NCBI RefSeq assembly: GCF_025833875.1
Contig: NZ_JAOYOD010000001.1
Location: 2,604,001 to 2,668,000 of the forward strand
Length of the DNA stretch: 64,000 bases
Direction of reading: 5' to 3'
Origin: Reichenbachiella ulvae
GTDB taxonomy: Bacteria > Bacteroidota > Bacteroidia > Cytophagales > Cyclobacteriaceae
Shown: positions 1-8,801 of the stretch, one piece after another
Layout of the letters: each line of letters begins with the position of its first letter
Numbering within the stretch: position 1 is the stretch's first letter
Made by a program: the position numbers and the translations under genes
The notes under the pieces: generated by a model
What the model saw: only the letters and a program-made list of their open reading frames with translations
Told to the model about the DNA's origin: nothing
Database searches by the model: none

Positions 1-1
1 G

Positions 2-76
2 GCTGAATGTGGACTTCACGTGGTTAAATCTCCAGCTGACATTGGAGAAACCATCGCTAAAGCCATTGGTGCATAA
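2..76 (+). CDS. sucD: Succinyl-CoA synthetase alpha subunit, C-terminal end (partial)
   Basis: Only the last 24 codons and a TAA stop are inside the window. The peptide ends HVVKSPADIGETIAKAIGA, which matches the C-terminus of succinate-CoA ligase alpha subunits, where a 'G(I/L)xVVxSPAxIGxT' segment closes the protein. The family carries the phosphohistidine and couples succinyl-CoA cleavage to nucleotide triphosphate formation in the TCA cycle. A strong terminator follows 25 nt after the stop, so this ends a transcription unit. The assignment rests on a short tail only. Confidence 0.72.
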   Translation, partial: AECGLHVVKSPADIGETIAKAIGA

Positions 77-100
77 GCCTTAGAAATATCACAATATTCG

Positions 101-141
101 AAAGCCTCTGATTGAAATCAATCAGAGGCTTTTCTTTTTTT
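101..141 (+). terminator. Rho-independent terminator after sucD
   Basis: A perfect stem AAAGCCTCTGATT / AATCAGAGGCTTT with a short loop is followed by a T-rich run (TTCTTTTTTT). It separates sucD from the aldo/keto reductase. Confidence 0.9.
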
Positions 142-201
142 ATCCTATTAAATTCCTGAAATTACTAGAATCGGAAATCAACAAACCCGAACCATAACAG
201 C

Positions 202-1158
202 ATGATGAGACATTACCCATTAAAGAATGGCGATCAATTTCCAGCACTTGGCCTTGGAACCTGGAAATCAGAGAAAGGTGAAGCCTATGACGCAATACGT
301 GAAGCCATACGTCTGGGGTATCGACATTTTGATTGTGCCTATATCTACAACAATCAGAAAGAAATAGGACAAGCGCTGGCCGATGCGATGAAGGCAGGAG
401 AAGTCACCAGAAAAGAACTTTGGATCACATCCAAACTCTGGAACACCCATCACCGTGCAGAGGATGTAATCGTGGAGCTGAAGCACACACTGGCTTCACT
501 TCAACTTCAGCACTTAGACTTATACCTGATTCACTGGCCAGTCGCGCAAAAAAAGGGCGTCTTATTCCCCAAATCCAAAGATGATCTGATTGATTTGAGT
601 CAGCTGACTCTGGAAGAAACCTGGGGTGGCATGGAAGAATGTGTACTTGCAGGTTTGACCAAACACATTGGCGTTTCCAATTTCAGCAAGAAGAAAATCA
701 AAGGCATTCAGAAAGTAGCTAAAATCCCTGTTGAGTTCAATCAAATAGAAGTCCACCCCTATCTACAACAAAATGAACTGCTCAAATTTTGTCAAAAGGA
801 AAATATCATCGTGACAGCCTATGCCCCCTTAGGCCCACCAGAACGAGCGAGCCTATACCAAAACCATGAGAAGCCCTTTCTTGCTGAAAATCCAGTCATA
901 CATGAAATAGCAAAGACTCATCAATGCTCCTTCGCCCAGGTTTTGCTGGCATGGGGAATCCAGCGAGGCACCTCCGTCATTCCAAAATCTTCCAATCCCG
1001 TAAGATTAAAGGAGAATCTAAATGCTGCACAAATATCCCTCAGCGAAGAGGAAATGAACCAAATCAACGCACTGGATAGTGGGTACCGCTACGAAAGTGG
1101 CAAATGGATCACACTACCTAACTCCAGCTACACCTATGAGAATTTGTGGGATGAATGA
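202..1158 (+). CDS. Aldo/keto reductase (NADPH-dependent aldehyde/ketone reductase)
   Basis: A 318-residue single-domain AKR, the usual family length. The family reduces aldehydes and ketones with NADPH on a (beta/alpha)8 barrel in the cytoplasm. The catalytic tetrad is readable: Asp44 and Tyr49 in HFDCAYIYNN, Lys78 in ITSKLW, and His111 in LIHWP. The cofactor-binding segment VIPKSSNPVRLKENL is near residues 254-268. It resembles the AKR1/AKR2 aldehyde reductase type; the substrate cannot be read from sequence. Two ATGs are adjacent (202 and 205) and either may be used. It is monocistronic by spacing: a terminator lies upstream and 82 nt separate it from the next gene. Confidence 0.93.
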   Translation: MMRHYPLKNGDQFPALGLGTWKSEKGEAYDAIREAIRLGYRHFDCAYIYNNQKEIGQALADAMKAGEVTRKELWITSKLWNTHHRAEDVIVELKHTLASLQLQHLDLYLIHWPVAQKKGVLFPKSKDDLIDLSQLTLEETWGGMEECVLAGLTKHIGVSNFSKKKIKGIQKVAKIPVEFNQIEVHPYLQQNELLKFCQKENIIVTAYAPLGPPERASLYQNHEKPFLAENPVIHEIAKTHQCSFAQVLLAWGIQRGTSVIPKSSNPVRLKENLNAAQISLSEEEMNQINALDSGYRYESGKWITLPNSSYTYENLWDE

Positions 1159-1240
1159 TTATTTTTTGGATCAAATAATATATTAGTCCATCATTCACTA
1201 AATTGCCTTCGATCAATATTCCAATCATCAAATTTAGATT

Positions 1241-2050
1241 ATGAGAAATTTATTAAACCTTTTATCTGTAGTGCTTCTTTCCCTGACAGTGATCAGCTGT
1301 GGTGGTAAAAAATCTGGTGAAGAAAGCCAGGTAACGACTGCCAATGTAAAAGAAGTGGTAGAAAGAGAATTTGACTATCCAATCCCAACTTCATTTGAGG
1401 TGACTTCTCTTTTACAGGATGCAGATGCTGCTTATGTATTGAATATTACTAATCCAGTAGAGAATGTAGACAAGTACGAAACGCAAAGATCCAAAGCCTT
1501 GAATCTAGGTATCTATGGAGCAGATTTGAGCTACGCCAGTACTTACAACATGCACGAAGAAACGCTGGCAATCCTTGAGGCTTCTAAAAAACTGATTGAT
1601 GGTCTGGATGTACCAGGAGTATTCAACGAGAAAATGCTGAAAAGAGTAAATGAAAACCTGGACAACCAGGATTCTCTTATTTTGATCATCACAGAGTCTT
1701 TCTACAACACCTACGAGAAACTGAACCAGACAGGTCAGGAGAAAATCTCATTTTTGGTGGTAGCAGCTAGCTGGATTGAGGGACTTTATATCACTACCCA
1801 ATTGGCTATCTCCAGTAATTATGACAAGCGACTGATGGCGATTGTGGCAGAGCAAAAAACTGCAGCTAATATTTTAGCAGAAACTGCTGCTAAATATCAG
1901 GATGATGAAGATGTAAACGCCGTTGCGCCGTTGATCAACTTCATGAAATTGACCTATGAAGGAGTCGATCCTGCAGTTGGCATCACTGAAGGACAGTTGG
2001 ACGACATTATGGACAATGTATCCATGACAAGAAACAAAATCACAGGATAA
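1241..2050 (+). CDS. Predicted lipoprotein of unknown function
   Basis: 269 residues. The N-terminus is a lipoprotein signal: a hydrophobic stretch at residues 4-18 and a lipobox V-I-S-C with the lipidated Cys20, followed by Gly-Gly-Lys-Lys. The rest is mainly predicted helical, without cysteines or an obvious catalytic motif. Conserved-looking short motifs include LNLGIYGADLSYAS near residues 87-100. I do not recognise the family with confidence; comparable proteins of about 270 residues are common hypothetical lipoproteins in Cytophagales. It has its own terminator, so it is probably monocistronic. The absence of an acidic stretch right after the Cys gives no clue to surface export. Confidence 0.8.
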   Translation: MRNLLNLLSVVLLSLTVISCGGKKSGEESQVTTANVKEVVEREFDYPIPTSFEVTSLLQDADAAYVLNITNPVENVDKYETQRSKALNLGIYGADLSYASTYNMHEETLAILEASKKLIDGLDVPGVFNEKMLKRVNENLDNQDSLILIITESFYNTYEKLNQTGQEKISFLVVAASWIEGLYITTQLAISSNYDKRLMAIVAEQKTAANILAETAAKYQDDEDVNAVAPLINFMKLTYEGVDPAVGITEGQLDDIMDNVSMTRNKITG

Positions 2051-2069
2051 TTTCATTATCCCCTATAAG

Positions 2070-2103
2070 AAGGCATATTGTTCCGACAATATGCCTTTTT
2101 TTA
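2070..2103 (+). terminator. Rho-independent terminator
   Basis: Stem AGGCATATTG / CAATATGCCT with a TTCCGA loop, followed by seven T. It ends the lipoprotein transcript 20 nt after its stop. Confidence 0.9.
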
Positions 2104-2231
2104 TGTCTACTTTCGCGTTACAATCCAGAACAGGAAATTGCATTTTTTCAACTTATCACTTAGAATTTCTGAATATTAATAGTATTATTCGGGATCAATA
2201 GGAGAAGTAAATACAAAGTCTACGACATAGC

Positions 2232-5200
2232 ATGAGTGAATCAATTATCAATGCCTTGATGCGCCTTTTTGCCATCATCGAAAGTGTAAAAGATGAAGTC
2301 GTAGACTCGGGCCAGATGATCGTAAAGCCCTATCTCGAAGAGCAGCTCAATCAGGAACTATCCGAACAATATCTCAATCTCTTTCAAGACTATGTGGAAT
2401 TCTATCGCAGGGAAGCGTCATCAGCTACTCCAGAGATAGAAAATGAAACCAAAAACATCATTCAGGTCACCAAGATCTGCCAACAACTGAACAAAGAACT
2501 GCTGCAGCATGAACGCGTACTGGTGTTCATAGAACTGGTAGAACTGATCAATACTGACAAGAAAGTCTCTACTCGCGAAAACGATTTCATGCAACTCGTC
2601 GCGCTCAATTTCAACCTTCCCAAGCAAGAGACAGATGACATTTGCTCCTTCATCCTGGATCAGGACATCAAAAATGTCCATAAGGGCAATGGCATGATCA
2701 TCGACAACAAGGTGACAGAGTGGCCTAAGGAAATTGCCTGGATGATGAAGCGAAAAACCGAACCAGGTATTACCGACTTCAGACACATTCAGGTAGAAAA
2801 CCTCTTCGGCACCATTGTGATTCTATACATCGAAAGCGTCAAGATGTTCGTCTTTCGATACAACGGTCCTTTGAGCCTCTTCCTTGAAGGTAAGAAGATT
2901 CAAAATAATAAGATCTACATCCTGAAGCCTGGTGCCATCATCAAAGGCAGTACGATTAAACCGATCTATGAATCCAAGATCAGTAAAAAATTTCAACTGG
3001 ATGTCCGTAAAACGAAGCTGGTATTGCAGGCCGATGAAATGGCCTACAATTTCAAAAACAGTGACAATGGCATCAAGCCCTTCAGCTTCGGTGAGGAGTC
3101 TGGCCAGCTGATTGGTATCATGGGGGGCAGTGGTACTGGCAAGTCCACTCTGATGAACCTGCTGAACGGAAAACTGGAACCGATATCTGGCGAAGTAAAA
3201 ATCAACGGCTATAGTGTCCCTAGATGTGTCAAGGAAGGGGTGATTGGTTATGTACCTCAGGACGACTTACTCTTTGAAGAGCTGACTGTTTACGAAAACC
3301 TCTATTTCAACGCCAAACTGTGTTTTGGTGATCTGCCTGAAGGACGCATCAAGCATGAGGTCAATAAGGTTCTGGAAGACCTGGACATAGAAGAGATTCA
3401 GCATCTGAAAGTCGGTGACCCACTGAACAAAACCATCAGTGGAGGGCAAAGAAAGCGACTTAATATTGCCCTTGAGTTGCTCCGAGAGCCCTCTGTTCTA
3501 TTCATAGATGAGCCAACCTCAGGTTTGTCATCCATGGATTCAGAAAAAGTGATGCACTTGCTAAAGGAGCAAGCTAGAAATGGCAAACTGGTTTTTGCAA
3601 TCATTCACCAACCTTCGTCAGACATTTATAAGTTGTTTGACAAAATGTGGATTCTAGACAAGGGTGGATACCCCATTTATACGGGCAACCCTATAGATGC
3701 AGTCGTCTATTTCAAAACCATGAACACCCAGGTCAATGCCGCTGAAAGTGAATGCAGGACCTGTGGGAATGTAGATCCGGAACAAATCCTGCACATCATC
3801 GAAACCAAAGAAATCGATGAAAAAGGCCATGCGACTAAGCATCGCAAAACCTCACCAGAAGAATGGTATCAGAAGTATAAGGAGAACATCATGTCCAAAA
3901 TCTCCAAGATTAAATATGAAACGGCGCTTCCTCCTTCCAACTTCTCTATTCCGAGCCTATTCGAGCAGTCCTCGATTTACTTGAAAAGAATTTTACTATC
4001 CAAAAGAAGTAATGTCCAGTACATACTGCTCAATATTCTGGAGCCTCCGCTTTTGGCCTTGATTCTGGGATTCTTGGCCAAGTATTCGGAGACTGATCAA
4101 TACATTTTTAGTGACAACAAAAACATACCGATCTACCTTTTCATGACGATCGTGGTTTCCCTCTTCACGGGGCTTACCGTCAGCGCTGAGGAGATATTTA
4201 AAGATCGAAAAATACTGGAAAGGGAATCCTTCCTGAACTTGAGCCGCTTCAGCTATTTGAATTCGAAGATCATTTATCTCTTTGGTCTCTCCGCAGCTCA
4301 GGTGCTGATATTCACGCTATTTGGCAATTACCTTTTGGAGATCAAAGGCTTGAATTGGCACTATTGGCTTGTGCTTTTCTCCACGGCTTGCTTTGCCAAC
4401 ATGGTAGGGTTAAACATCTCCTCAGGATTCAATTCCATCGTTACGATTTACATCCTTATCCCATTGATTTTAGTTCCTCAACTCTTGCTGGGTGGAGCCA
4501 TGATTAAATTCGACGACTTGAATTACAGTGTGGGGGACAAGAAAAACGTGCCCTTCATCGGAGACCTGATGGTATCTCGCTGGGCCTATGAAGCACTGGC
4601 TGTGACCCAGGCCTCCGAAAACAAGTATCGCCAGCACTTCTTCGAGTATGACAAGAAAATGAGTGACGCCAGTTATACTTTCGCCTACCTGATCCCCGAC
4701 CTGTCAGGAAAGCTACGCAATGCCTACCGTTCAGCTGTCAATCAAGACCACAACCAACGAGCGATTTATGAATTAAAAATATGTCGCAATGAGATCCGCA
4801 AACTTCAAGAAGTAGACAACAACTCCAAATTCAGCAGGTTGGATGATCTTTATTTTGAGCAATTGGACTCTGCCCTGTTCGAACAAGGCTCCAAATACCT
4901 ACGCGAGCTCAGAGACAAGTACAAAGAGGAAAAGCAGAGAGTAGCTGCCCAAAGAGACTCTGTCTACCGAACACTCGTAAAAGAAATAGGTAAAGACGGT
5001 CTGGTCGAGCTCAAACGCAACTATCACAATGATGCCTTGCACGCACTGGTCCTAAACCGAGACGAAATCAACAAAGTATATGAAGGCGAGGACGAACTGA
5101 TCAGAAAGAAAGACCCGCTGTACCTGACCCCAGATTCTAAATTTGGCAATGCCCAATTTTATGCAGCAGAAAAGATAGTGGGCAATTGGAAAATCCCCAC

Positions 5201-5318
5201 TTTCTATTTCAACTTGATTGTGATCTGGCTCATGACCATCATCGCCTACATGACCTTATACTACGATACGTTGAGAAAAGTACTAAAATGGTTTGGTAGC
5301 AAGCTATCCAAACCATAA
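2232..5318 (+). CDS. ABCG-like ABC transporter, ATPase-permease fusion with TerB-like N-terminal domain
   Basis: 1028 residues, domains in order. Residues ~75-160 hold a TerB-like helical region (FIELVELINTDKKVSTREND). A beta-rich segment at ~190-280 may be FHA-like. The ABC ATPase has Walker A at ~295-306 (GGSGTGKST), signature ISGGQRKRL at ~402-410 and Walker B VLFIDEP at ~422-428. A linker carries a CxxC motif (CRTC). An ABC2-type membrane domain follows from ~595. A soluble charged, coiled-coil-prone insertion of about 210 residues lies between the last core helices (ending ~760) and the final helix (~990-1015). This is the ABCG half-transporter order (ATPase before permease). The substrate is unknown. 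It converges on uxuA with only 2 nt between stop codons and no separate terminator. Confidence 0.88.
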   Translation: MSESIINALMRLFAIIESVKDEVVDSGQMIVKPYLEEQLNQELSEQYLNLFQDYVEFYRREASSATPEIENETKNIIQVTKICQQLNKELLQHERVLVFIELVELINTDKKVSTRENDFMQLVALNFNLPKQETDDICSFILDQDIKNVHKGNGMIIDNKVTEWPKEIAWMMKRKTEPGITDFRHIQVENLFGTIVILYIESVKMFVFRYNGPLSLFLEGKKIQNNKIYILKPGAIIKGSTIKPIYESKISKKFQLDVRKTKLVLQADEMAYNFKNSDNGIKPFSFGEESGQLIGIMGGSGTGKSTLMNLLNGKLEPISGEVKINGYSVPRCVKEGVIGYVPQDDLLFEELTVYENLYFNAKLCFGDLPEGRIKHEVNKVLEDLDIEEIQHLKVGDPLNKTISGGQRKRLNIALELLREPSVLFIDEPTSGLSSMDSEKVMHLLKEQARNGKLVFAIIHQPSSDIYKLFDKMWILDKGGYPIYTGNPIDAVVYFKTMNTQVNAAESECRTCGNVDPEQILHIIETKEIDEKGHATKHRKTSPEEWYQKYKENIMSKISKIKYETALPPSNFSIPSLFEQSSIYLKRILLSKRSNVQYILLNILEPPLLALILGFLAKYSETDQYIFSDNKNIPIYLFMTIVVSLFTGLTVSAEEIFKDRKILERESFLNLSRFSYLNSKIIYLFGLSAAQVLIFTLFGNYLLEIKGLNWHYWLVLFSTACFANMVGLNISSGFNSIVTIYILIPLILVPQLLLGGAMIKFDDLNYSVGDKKNVPFIGDLMVSRWAYEALAVTQASENKYRQHFFEYDKKMSDASYTFAYLIPDLSGKLRNAYRSAVNQDHNQRAIYELKICRNEIRKLQEVDNNSKFSRLDDLYFEQLDSALFEQGSKYLRELRDKYKEEKQRVAAQRDSVYRTLVKEIGKDGLVELKRNYHNDALHALVLNRDEINKVYEGEDELIRKKDPLYLTPDSKFGNAQFYAAEKIVGNWKIPTFYFNLIVIWLMTIIAYMTLYYDTLRKVLKWFGSKLSKP

Positions 5319-5320
5319 TA

Positions 5321-6499
5321 CTATTTCTTATTGTAAGCGAGCCCCAACTCCAAACCGCGCAATTCGGCAAGTCCTTTCATTCTACCAATTCCAGTATATC
5401 CCGGATAGGTATCCTTATTCAGATCATCCATCATTTGGAATCCATGATCGGGACGCATTGGAAGACGAACTTGGCGCTGCTTCATCAGATCTAGTAAGCG
5501 ACTGACCACTTCGACCATGTCTGTATCACCATTGAGATGCTCTCCTTCTTCGAAATTCCCCTCCTCATCTCTCACGGTATTGCGGAGATGTACGAAATGA
5601 ATCCGGTCACCATAGCGACTGATCATGCCGGGTATATCATTGTCGGCTCTGGCCCCAAAGGATCCTGTACAAAAGCACAATCCATTAGCCGACTCTGGAG
5701 AGAAAGACAAAATATCTTTTACATCATCTTCAGTACTCACAATTCTTGGCAGACCTAAAACCGAATAAGGCGGGTCATCTGGATGGATCGCCAACTGCAC
5801 TCCGCTAGACTCGGCCACTGGCGAAACTTCCTGCAAGAAATGAAGAAGGTGCTCTTTCAATTTTTTCGCATCTATATCCACATAAGCCTTCAATGCCTCC
5901 AATATTCCTTCAGGTGTGAATGCCTCCTTACTCCCTGGCAAGCCCAATAGAATGTTGCGAAACAATTGGTCACGTTGCTCTTGAGGCATTTCATCATACT
6001 TCTTTTGGGCACGCACCTTGTCCTCGTCACTATAGGCCTTTTCCGACCCAGGTCGCTGCAACAGCAGCCAATCTGCAATCACAAAGTCCAACCATTCGAA
6101 ACGAAGCGTCTTGGTACCATCGGGGCGAACATGAAAAGGATCAGTCCTCAACCAGTCCAGAATCGGCATAAAGTTGTAAGTCACTACCTTGATCCCACAT
6201 TCTGCCAGATTCTTCAAGCTTTCCTTATAGTTTTCGATGTGCAGCGCACAATCTTCGGACTGGGTTTTAATCGCTTCGCTCACTGGCAAGCTTTCTACCA
6301 CAGTCCACTTCAGTCCTTCCGCTTCGATCATGGCTTTACGCTCATTGATCGCTTCTACAGTCCATACATCCCCTACGGGTATCTGGTGCAGGGCGGTAAC
6401 CACCCCACTACAACCAGACTGTAATATATCTCTGAGGCTGACCGTATCGTCAGGGCCATACCACCTCATCATTTGCTGCATTATATACTTTGTTTCCAT
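5321..6499 (-). CDS. uxuA: Mannonate dehydratase
   Basis: Converts D-mannonate to 2-keto-3-deoxygluconate in the hexuronate pathway, in the cytoplasm. The N-terminus MQQMMRWYGPDDTVSLRDI and later motifs (TVVESLPVSEAIK, LAIHPDDPPYSVLGLPRIVS, CFCTGSFG, HFVHLRN) are characteristic of the UxuA TIM-barrel family; length is normal (392 aa). I choose the ATG at 6499 because it shares its A with the TAA stop of the GH67 gene (TAATG), a clear translational coupling. A GTG at 6505 would add two residues. The coupling puts glucuronate release and catabolism in one transcript, although uxaC and uxuB are not nearby. Confidence 0.95.
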   Translation of the reverse strand: METKYIMQQMMRWYGPDDTVSLRDILQSGCSGVVTALHQIPVGDVWTVEAINERKAMIEAEGLKWTVVESLPVSEAIKTQSEDCALHIENYKESLKNLAECGIKVVTYNFMPILDWLRTDPFHVRPDGTKTLRFEWLDFVIADWLLLQRPGSEKAYSDEDKVRAQKKYDEMPQEQRDQLFRNILLGLPGSKEAFTPEGILEALKAYVDIDAKKLKEHLLHFLQEVSPVAESSGVQLAIHPDDPPYSVLGLPRIVSTEDDVKDILSFSPESANGLCFCTGSFGARADNDIPGMISRYGDRIHFVHLRNTVRDEEGNFEEGEHLNGDTDMVEVVSRLLDLMKQRQVRLPMRPDHGFQMMDDLNKDTYPGYTGIGRMKGLAELRGLELGLAYNKK

Positions 6500-8646
6500 T
6501 ACCACTGTGGTCTAATCCCCGGTGCAAGGGGAAATCTTAAATTTTTATAATAATCCAATGTGCCCTTGGGCTTTTCGATTCCATCAGGAAAGGCTCTCTC
6601 CGAAAATGTCTGGAAATAAAGCAAACTAGAATCCTTCCACCAAATGGCTTCCTTTTCTTGAATATTCAGCAACATACGTACATGTTCAAAACGTCCATCA
6701 TCAACCTTTCCTTCCAGAGTCGCCCATTGAGATTTAAAATCCCGAACCTGATTTACACCTTGCTGGTAGCGAAGCGCCAATTCATCCCAAAGAATGTTGC
6801 CAGATTGCATCTGATAGTCCCAGGAGACATGATGAAACCAAAGCAAATACTTCTCTGGGCAGGTTTTCAGACTTGAAAATCTCTTTGCTACAGATTTATT
6901 ATACTGACCTATTGCGTTACTTCCACTTTCCGTTCGATCAAACCCAATTCCTTCTTTGTCGGCTCTGTGGTAATAAACCGGGTTCCATTCGGGACGCCCC
7001 AAATTGCTAACCCACGGCCCGGGACCGTAGTGATGACCAGTCGCCATCAGATGATGCAATCCTAAGGGAGTCATATAGTTGACCGCTGCTTCCCGTGATT
7101 CCATCATGATACTTTTTATGGTCTCCTCTACCTTCTTATCTGCCCCAAAGGTCATTTTAACCCACTCGTCGGCAATTTGCTGAGCACTGATATCTGGATC
7201 CCAGGCGAGACGACCAAAGGCATACCAGTTGGATTGACCAAACAAGTGCCCCGTCCAATTTCGATCCGTACCAATATTGGCTACACCCGCCATCAATGTA
7301 TGTTTTTGTTGGTAAGCACTCCCGTCGATCACATCACTCACCAATGAGTTCTTATTTTTGATACCCGTATCTGAATCCAAACATTCTTTGTAGTAAGGCC
7401 CCATAAAAACCAACTGAGTAGCCTGGCCTAAGTACTCTTGTGTGATCTGAAACTCCATCGCCAGATTGGTCTTATTCATCGCGCCAAAAAGTGGATGAAA
7501 TGGCTCTCTGGGTTGAAAATCAATGGCCCCATTCTTCACCTGTATCAGCACATTATCTTCAAACTGACCATCCAATGGAACGAATTGATCATTGGCCTGC
7601 TTGTGACGATCCTCTGGGTTTTCTTCACTATAGACGAAAGCTCGCCAAATCACCTTACCGCCATGAGGAGCCAGGGCTTTGGCCATCATATTGGCTCCAT
7701 CTGCGTGATTGCGACCATAGTCATGTGGTCCAGGTTGGCCCTCTGAATTGGCCTTGACCAGGAAACCTCCAAAGTCTGGTACATACTCATAGATTTCATC
7801 CACTTTTTCCTTCCACCAATTGGCTACTGCAGGATCTAAAGGGTCAGCAGTTTTCAATCCTCCAATCTGGACTGGCGCACTGAAACGAGCAGTTAAATAC
7901 ATTTTGATTCCATAGGGTCTGAATACATCAGCCAGTGCCTTTACCTTTTCGAGGTACATCGGCGTTAGTATCAGCGCATTAGAATTGACATTGATAGGGA
8001 CAGTTGCATTGATTCCCAGAGAAGCATTGGCTCGGGCATATTCAGCATAGATCGGATCCAGATAGTCCGGCAACCTATGCCAATCCCAAATAGCAAAACC
8101 GGCATAGCCACGCTCAGAGGTACGATCCAAATTGTCCCAGTGATTCAACATACGTGTTTCCACCTTAGGGACGGACACTATGTCCAAATCATTGATGGAT
8201 TGTCTAGTTTGTAAGCGTCTTAAGAAATGAAAAGTCCCATAATAAAGTCCAAGGGGAGTATTTGCTGTGAGAAGGATTTGATTTTGTTCATTGCTACGGA
8301 TCAAATACCCCTCCTCTCCAAGACTTGAAAGGGTCTCTTTAGAAATATCCGACCTACTGACCCGAGTGTGATCTGATAGGACAACTAACAAAGAAGCTTC
8401 CTCCGTTTGACTTTCAGCTATCTCCGATAACAACATTTTTTCGAGTCCTAATCCTAACTCCTCTCTTATCAAATCGAAAGTTGCACCTTCACCTGGCACA
8501 TTAAAATTCTGGATTTGAGATATATAGTCAGCTCTCAAGGCTTCCTCCTCCACTGGATCATACCTCAACCAAAGCTGATGACCATCATCGGCCAATAATT
8601 GTCCCATCATTAAGAAGAACAAAACTGCTAAACCTATCTTTTTCAT
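6499..8646 (-). CDS. GH67 alpha-glucuronidase, secreted/periplasmic
   Basis: 715 residues from the ATG at 8646; the reading frame extends to an ATG at 8667. The 8646 start gives a proper signal peptide (MKKIGLAVLFFLMMGQLLA, cut before DDG). The family removes (4-O-methyl)glucuronic acid from the non-reducing end of xylo-oligosaccharides. Catalytic residues match the GH67 pattern: Glu302 in KANSEGQPGP as acid, with Asp376 (NGAIDFQPREP) and Glu404 (ITQEYLGQ) as the base pair. Their 74 and 28 residue spacing is that of characterised GH67 enzymes. It is first in an operon with uxuA and divergent from a GH3 xylosidase, so the three genes form a glucuronoxylan module. Confidence 0.95.
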   Translation of the reverse strand: MKKIGLAVLFFLMMGQLLADDGHQLWLRYDPVEEEALRADYISQIQNFNVPGEGATFDLIREELGLGLEKMLLSEIAESQTEEASLLVVLSDHTRVSRSDISKETLSSLGEEGYLIRSNEQNQILLTANTPLGLYYGTFHFLRRLQTRQSINDLDIVSVPKVETRMLNHWDNLDRTSERGYAGFAIWDWHRLPDYLDPIYAEYARANASLGINATVPINVNSNALILTPMYLEKVKALADVFRPYGIKMYLTARFSAPVQIGGLKTADPLDPAVANWWKEKVDEIYEYVPDFGGFLVKANSEGQPGPHDYGRNHADGANMMAKALAPHGGKVIWRAFVYSEENPEDRHKQANDQFVPLDGQFEDNVLIQVKNGAIDFQPREPFHPLFGAMNKTNLAMEFQITQEYLGQATQLVFMGPYYKECLDSDTGIKNKNSLVSDVIDGSAYQQKHTLMAGVANIGTDRNWTGHLFGQSNWYAFGRLAWDPDISAQQIADEWVKMTFGADKKVEETIKSIMMESREAAVNYMTPLGLHHLMATGHHYGPGPWVSNLGRPEWNPVYYHRADKEGIGFDRTESGSNAIGQYNKSVAKRFSSLKTCPEKYLLWFHHVSWDYQMQSGNILWDELALRYQQGVNQVRDFKSQWATLEGKVDDGRFEHVRMLLNIQEKEAIWWKDSSLLYFQTFSERAFPDGIEKPKGTLDYYKNLRFPLAPGIRPQW

Positions 8647-8735
8647 AATCAACGCATTTTCTTTCAAGTTCTATACTAAATTGGTACCCAACTGAACCCA
8701 AATCAGTAAGACAAAAAAAAAGTAACACAACAAGA

Positions 8736-8753
8736 AACGCAATCGATTGCGTT
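8736..8753. promoter_or_regulatory. LacI-family operator (perfect 18-bp palindrome)
   Basis: AACGCAATCGATTGCGTT is a perfect palindrome with a central CG, the layout of LacI/GalR-family operators. It lies between the divergent GH67-uxuA and GH3 genes and overlaps the -33 element of the GH3 promoter, which fits repression. No lacI-type gene is in this window, so the regulator is elsewhere. Palindrome seen; regulator inferred. Confidence 0.75.
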
Positions 8754-8776
8754 ATTAAATTTCTTTTTTACTTTTG
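8747..8776 (+). promoter_or_regulatory. Bacteroidota-type promoter for the GH3 gene
   Basis: TTG (8747-8749), a 19-nt spacer, then TACTTTTG (8769-8776), an exact TAnnTTTG -7 element. The expected start near 8783 gives a leader of about 20 nt. The palindromic operator covers the -33 element. Confidence 0.75.
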
Positions 8777-8801
8777 TAGCAGATTAAAAAGCATCGAATC
8801 A

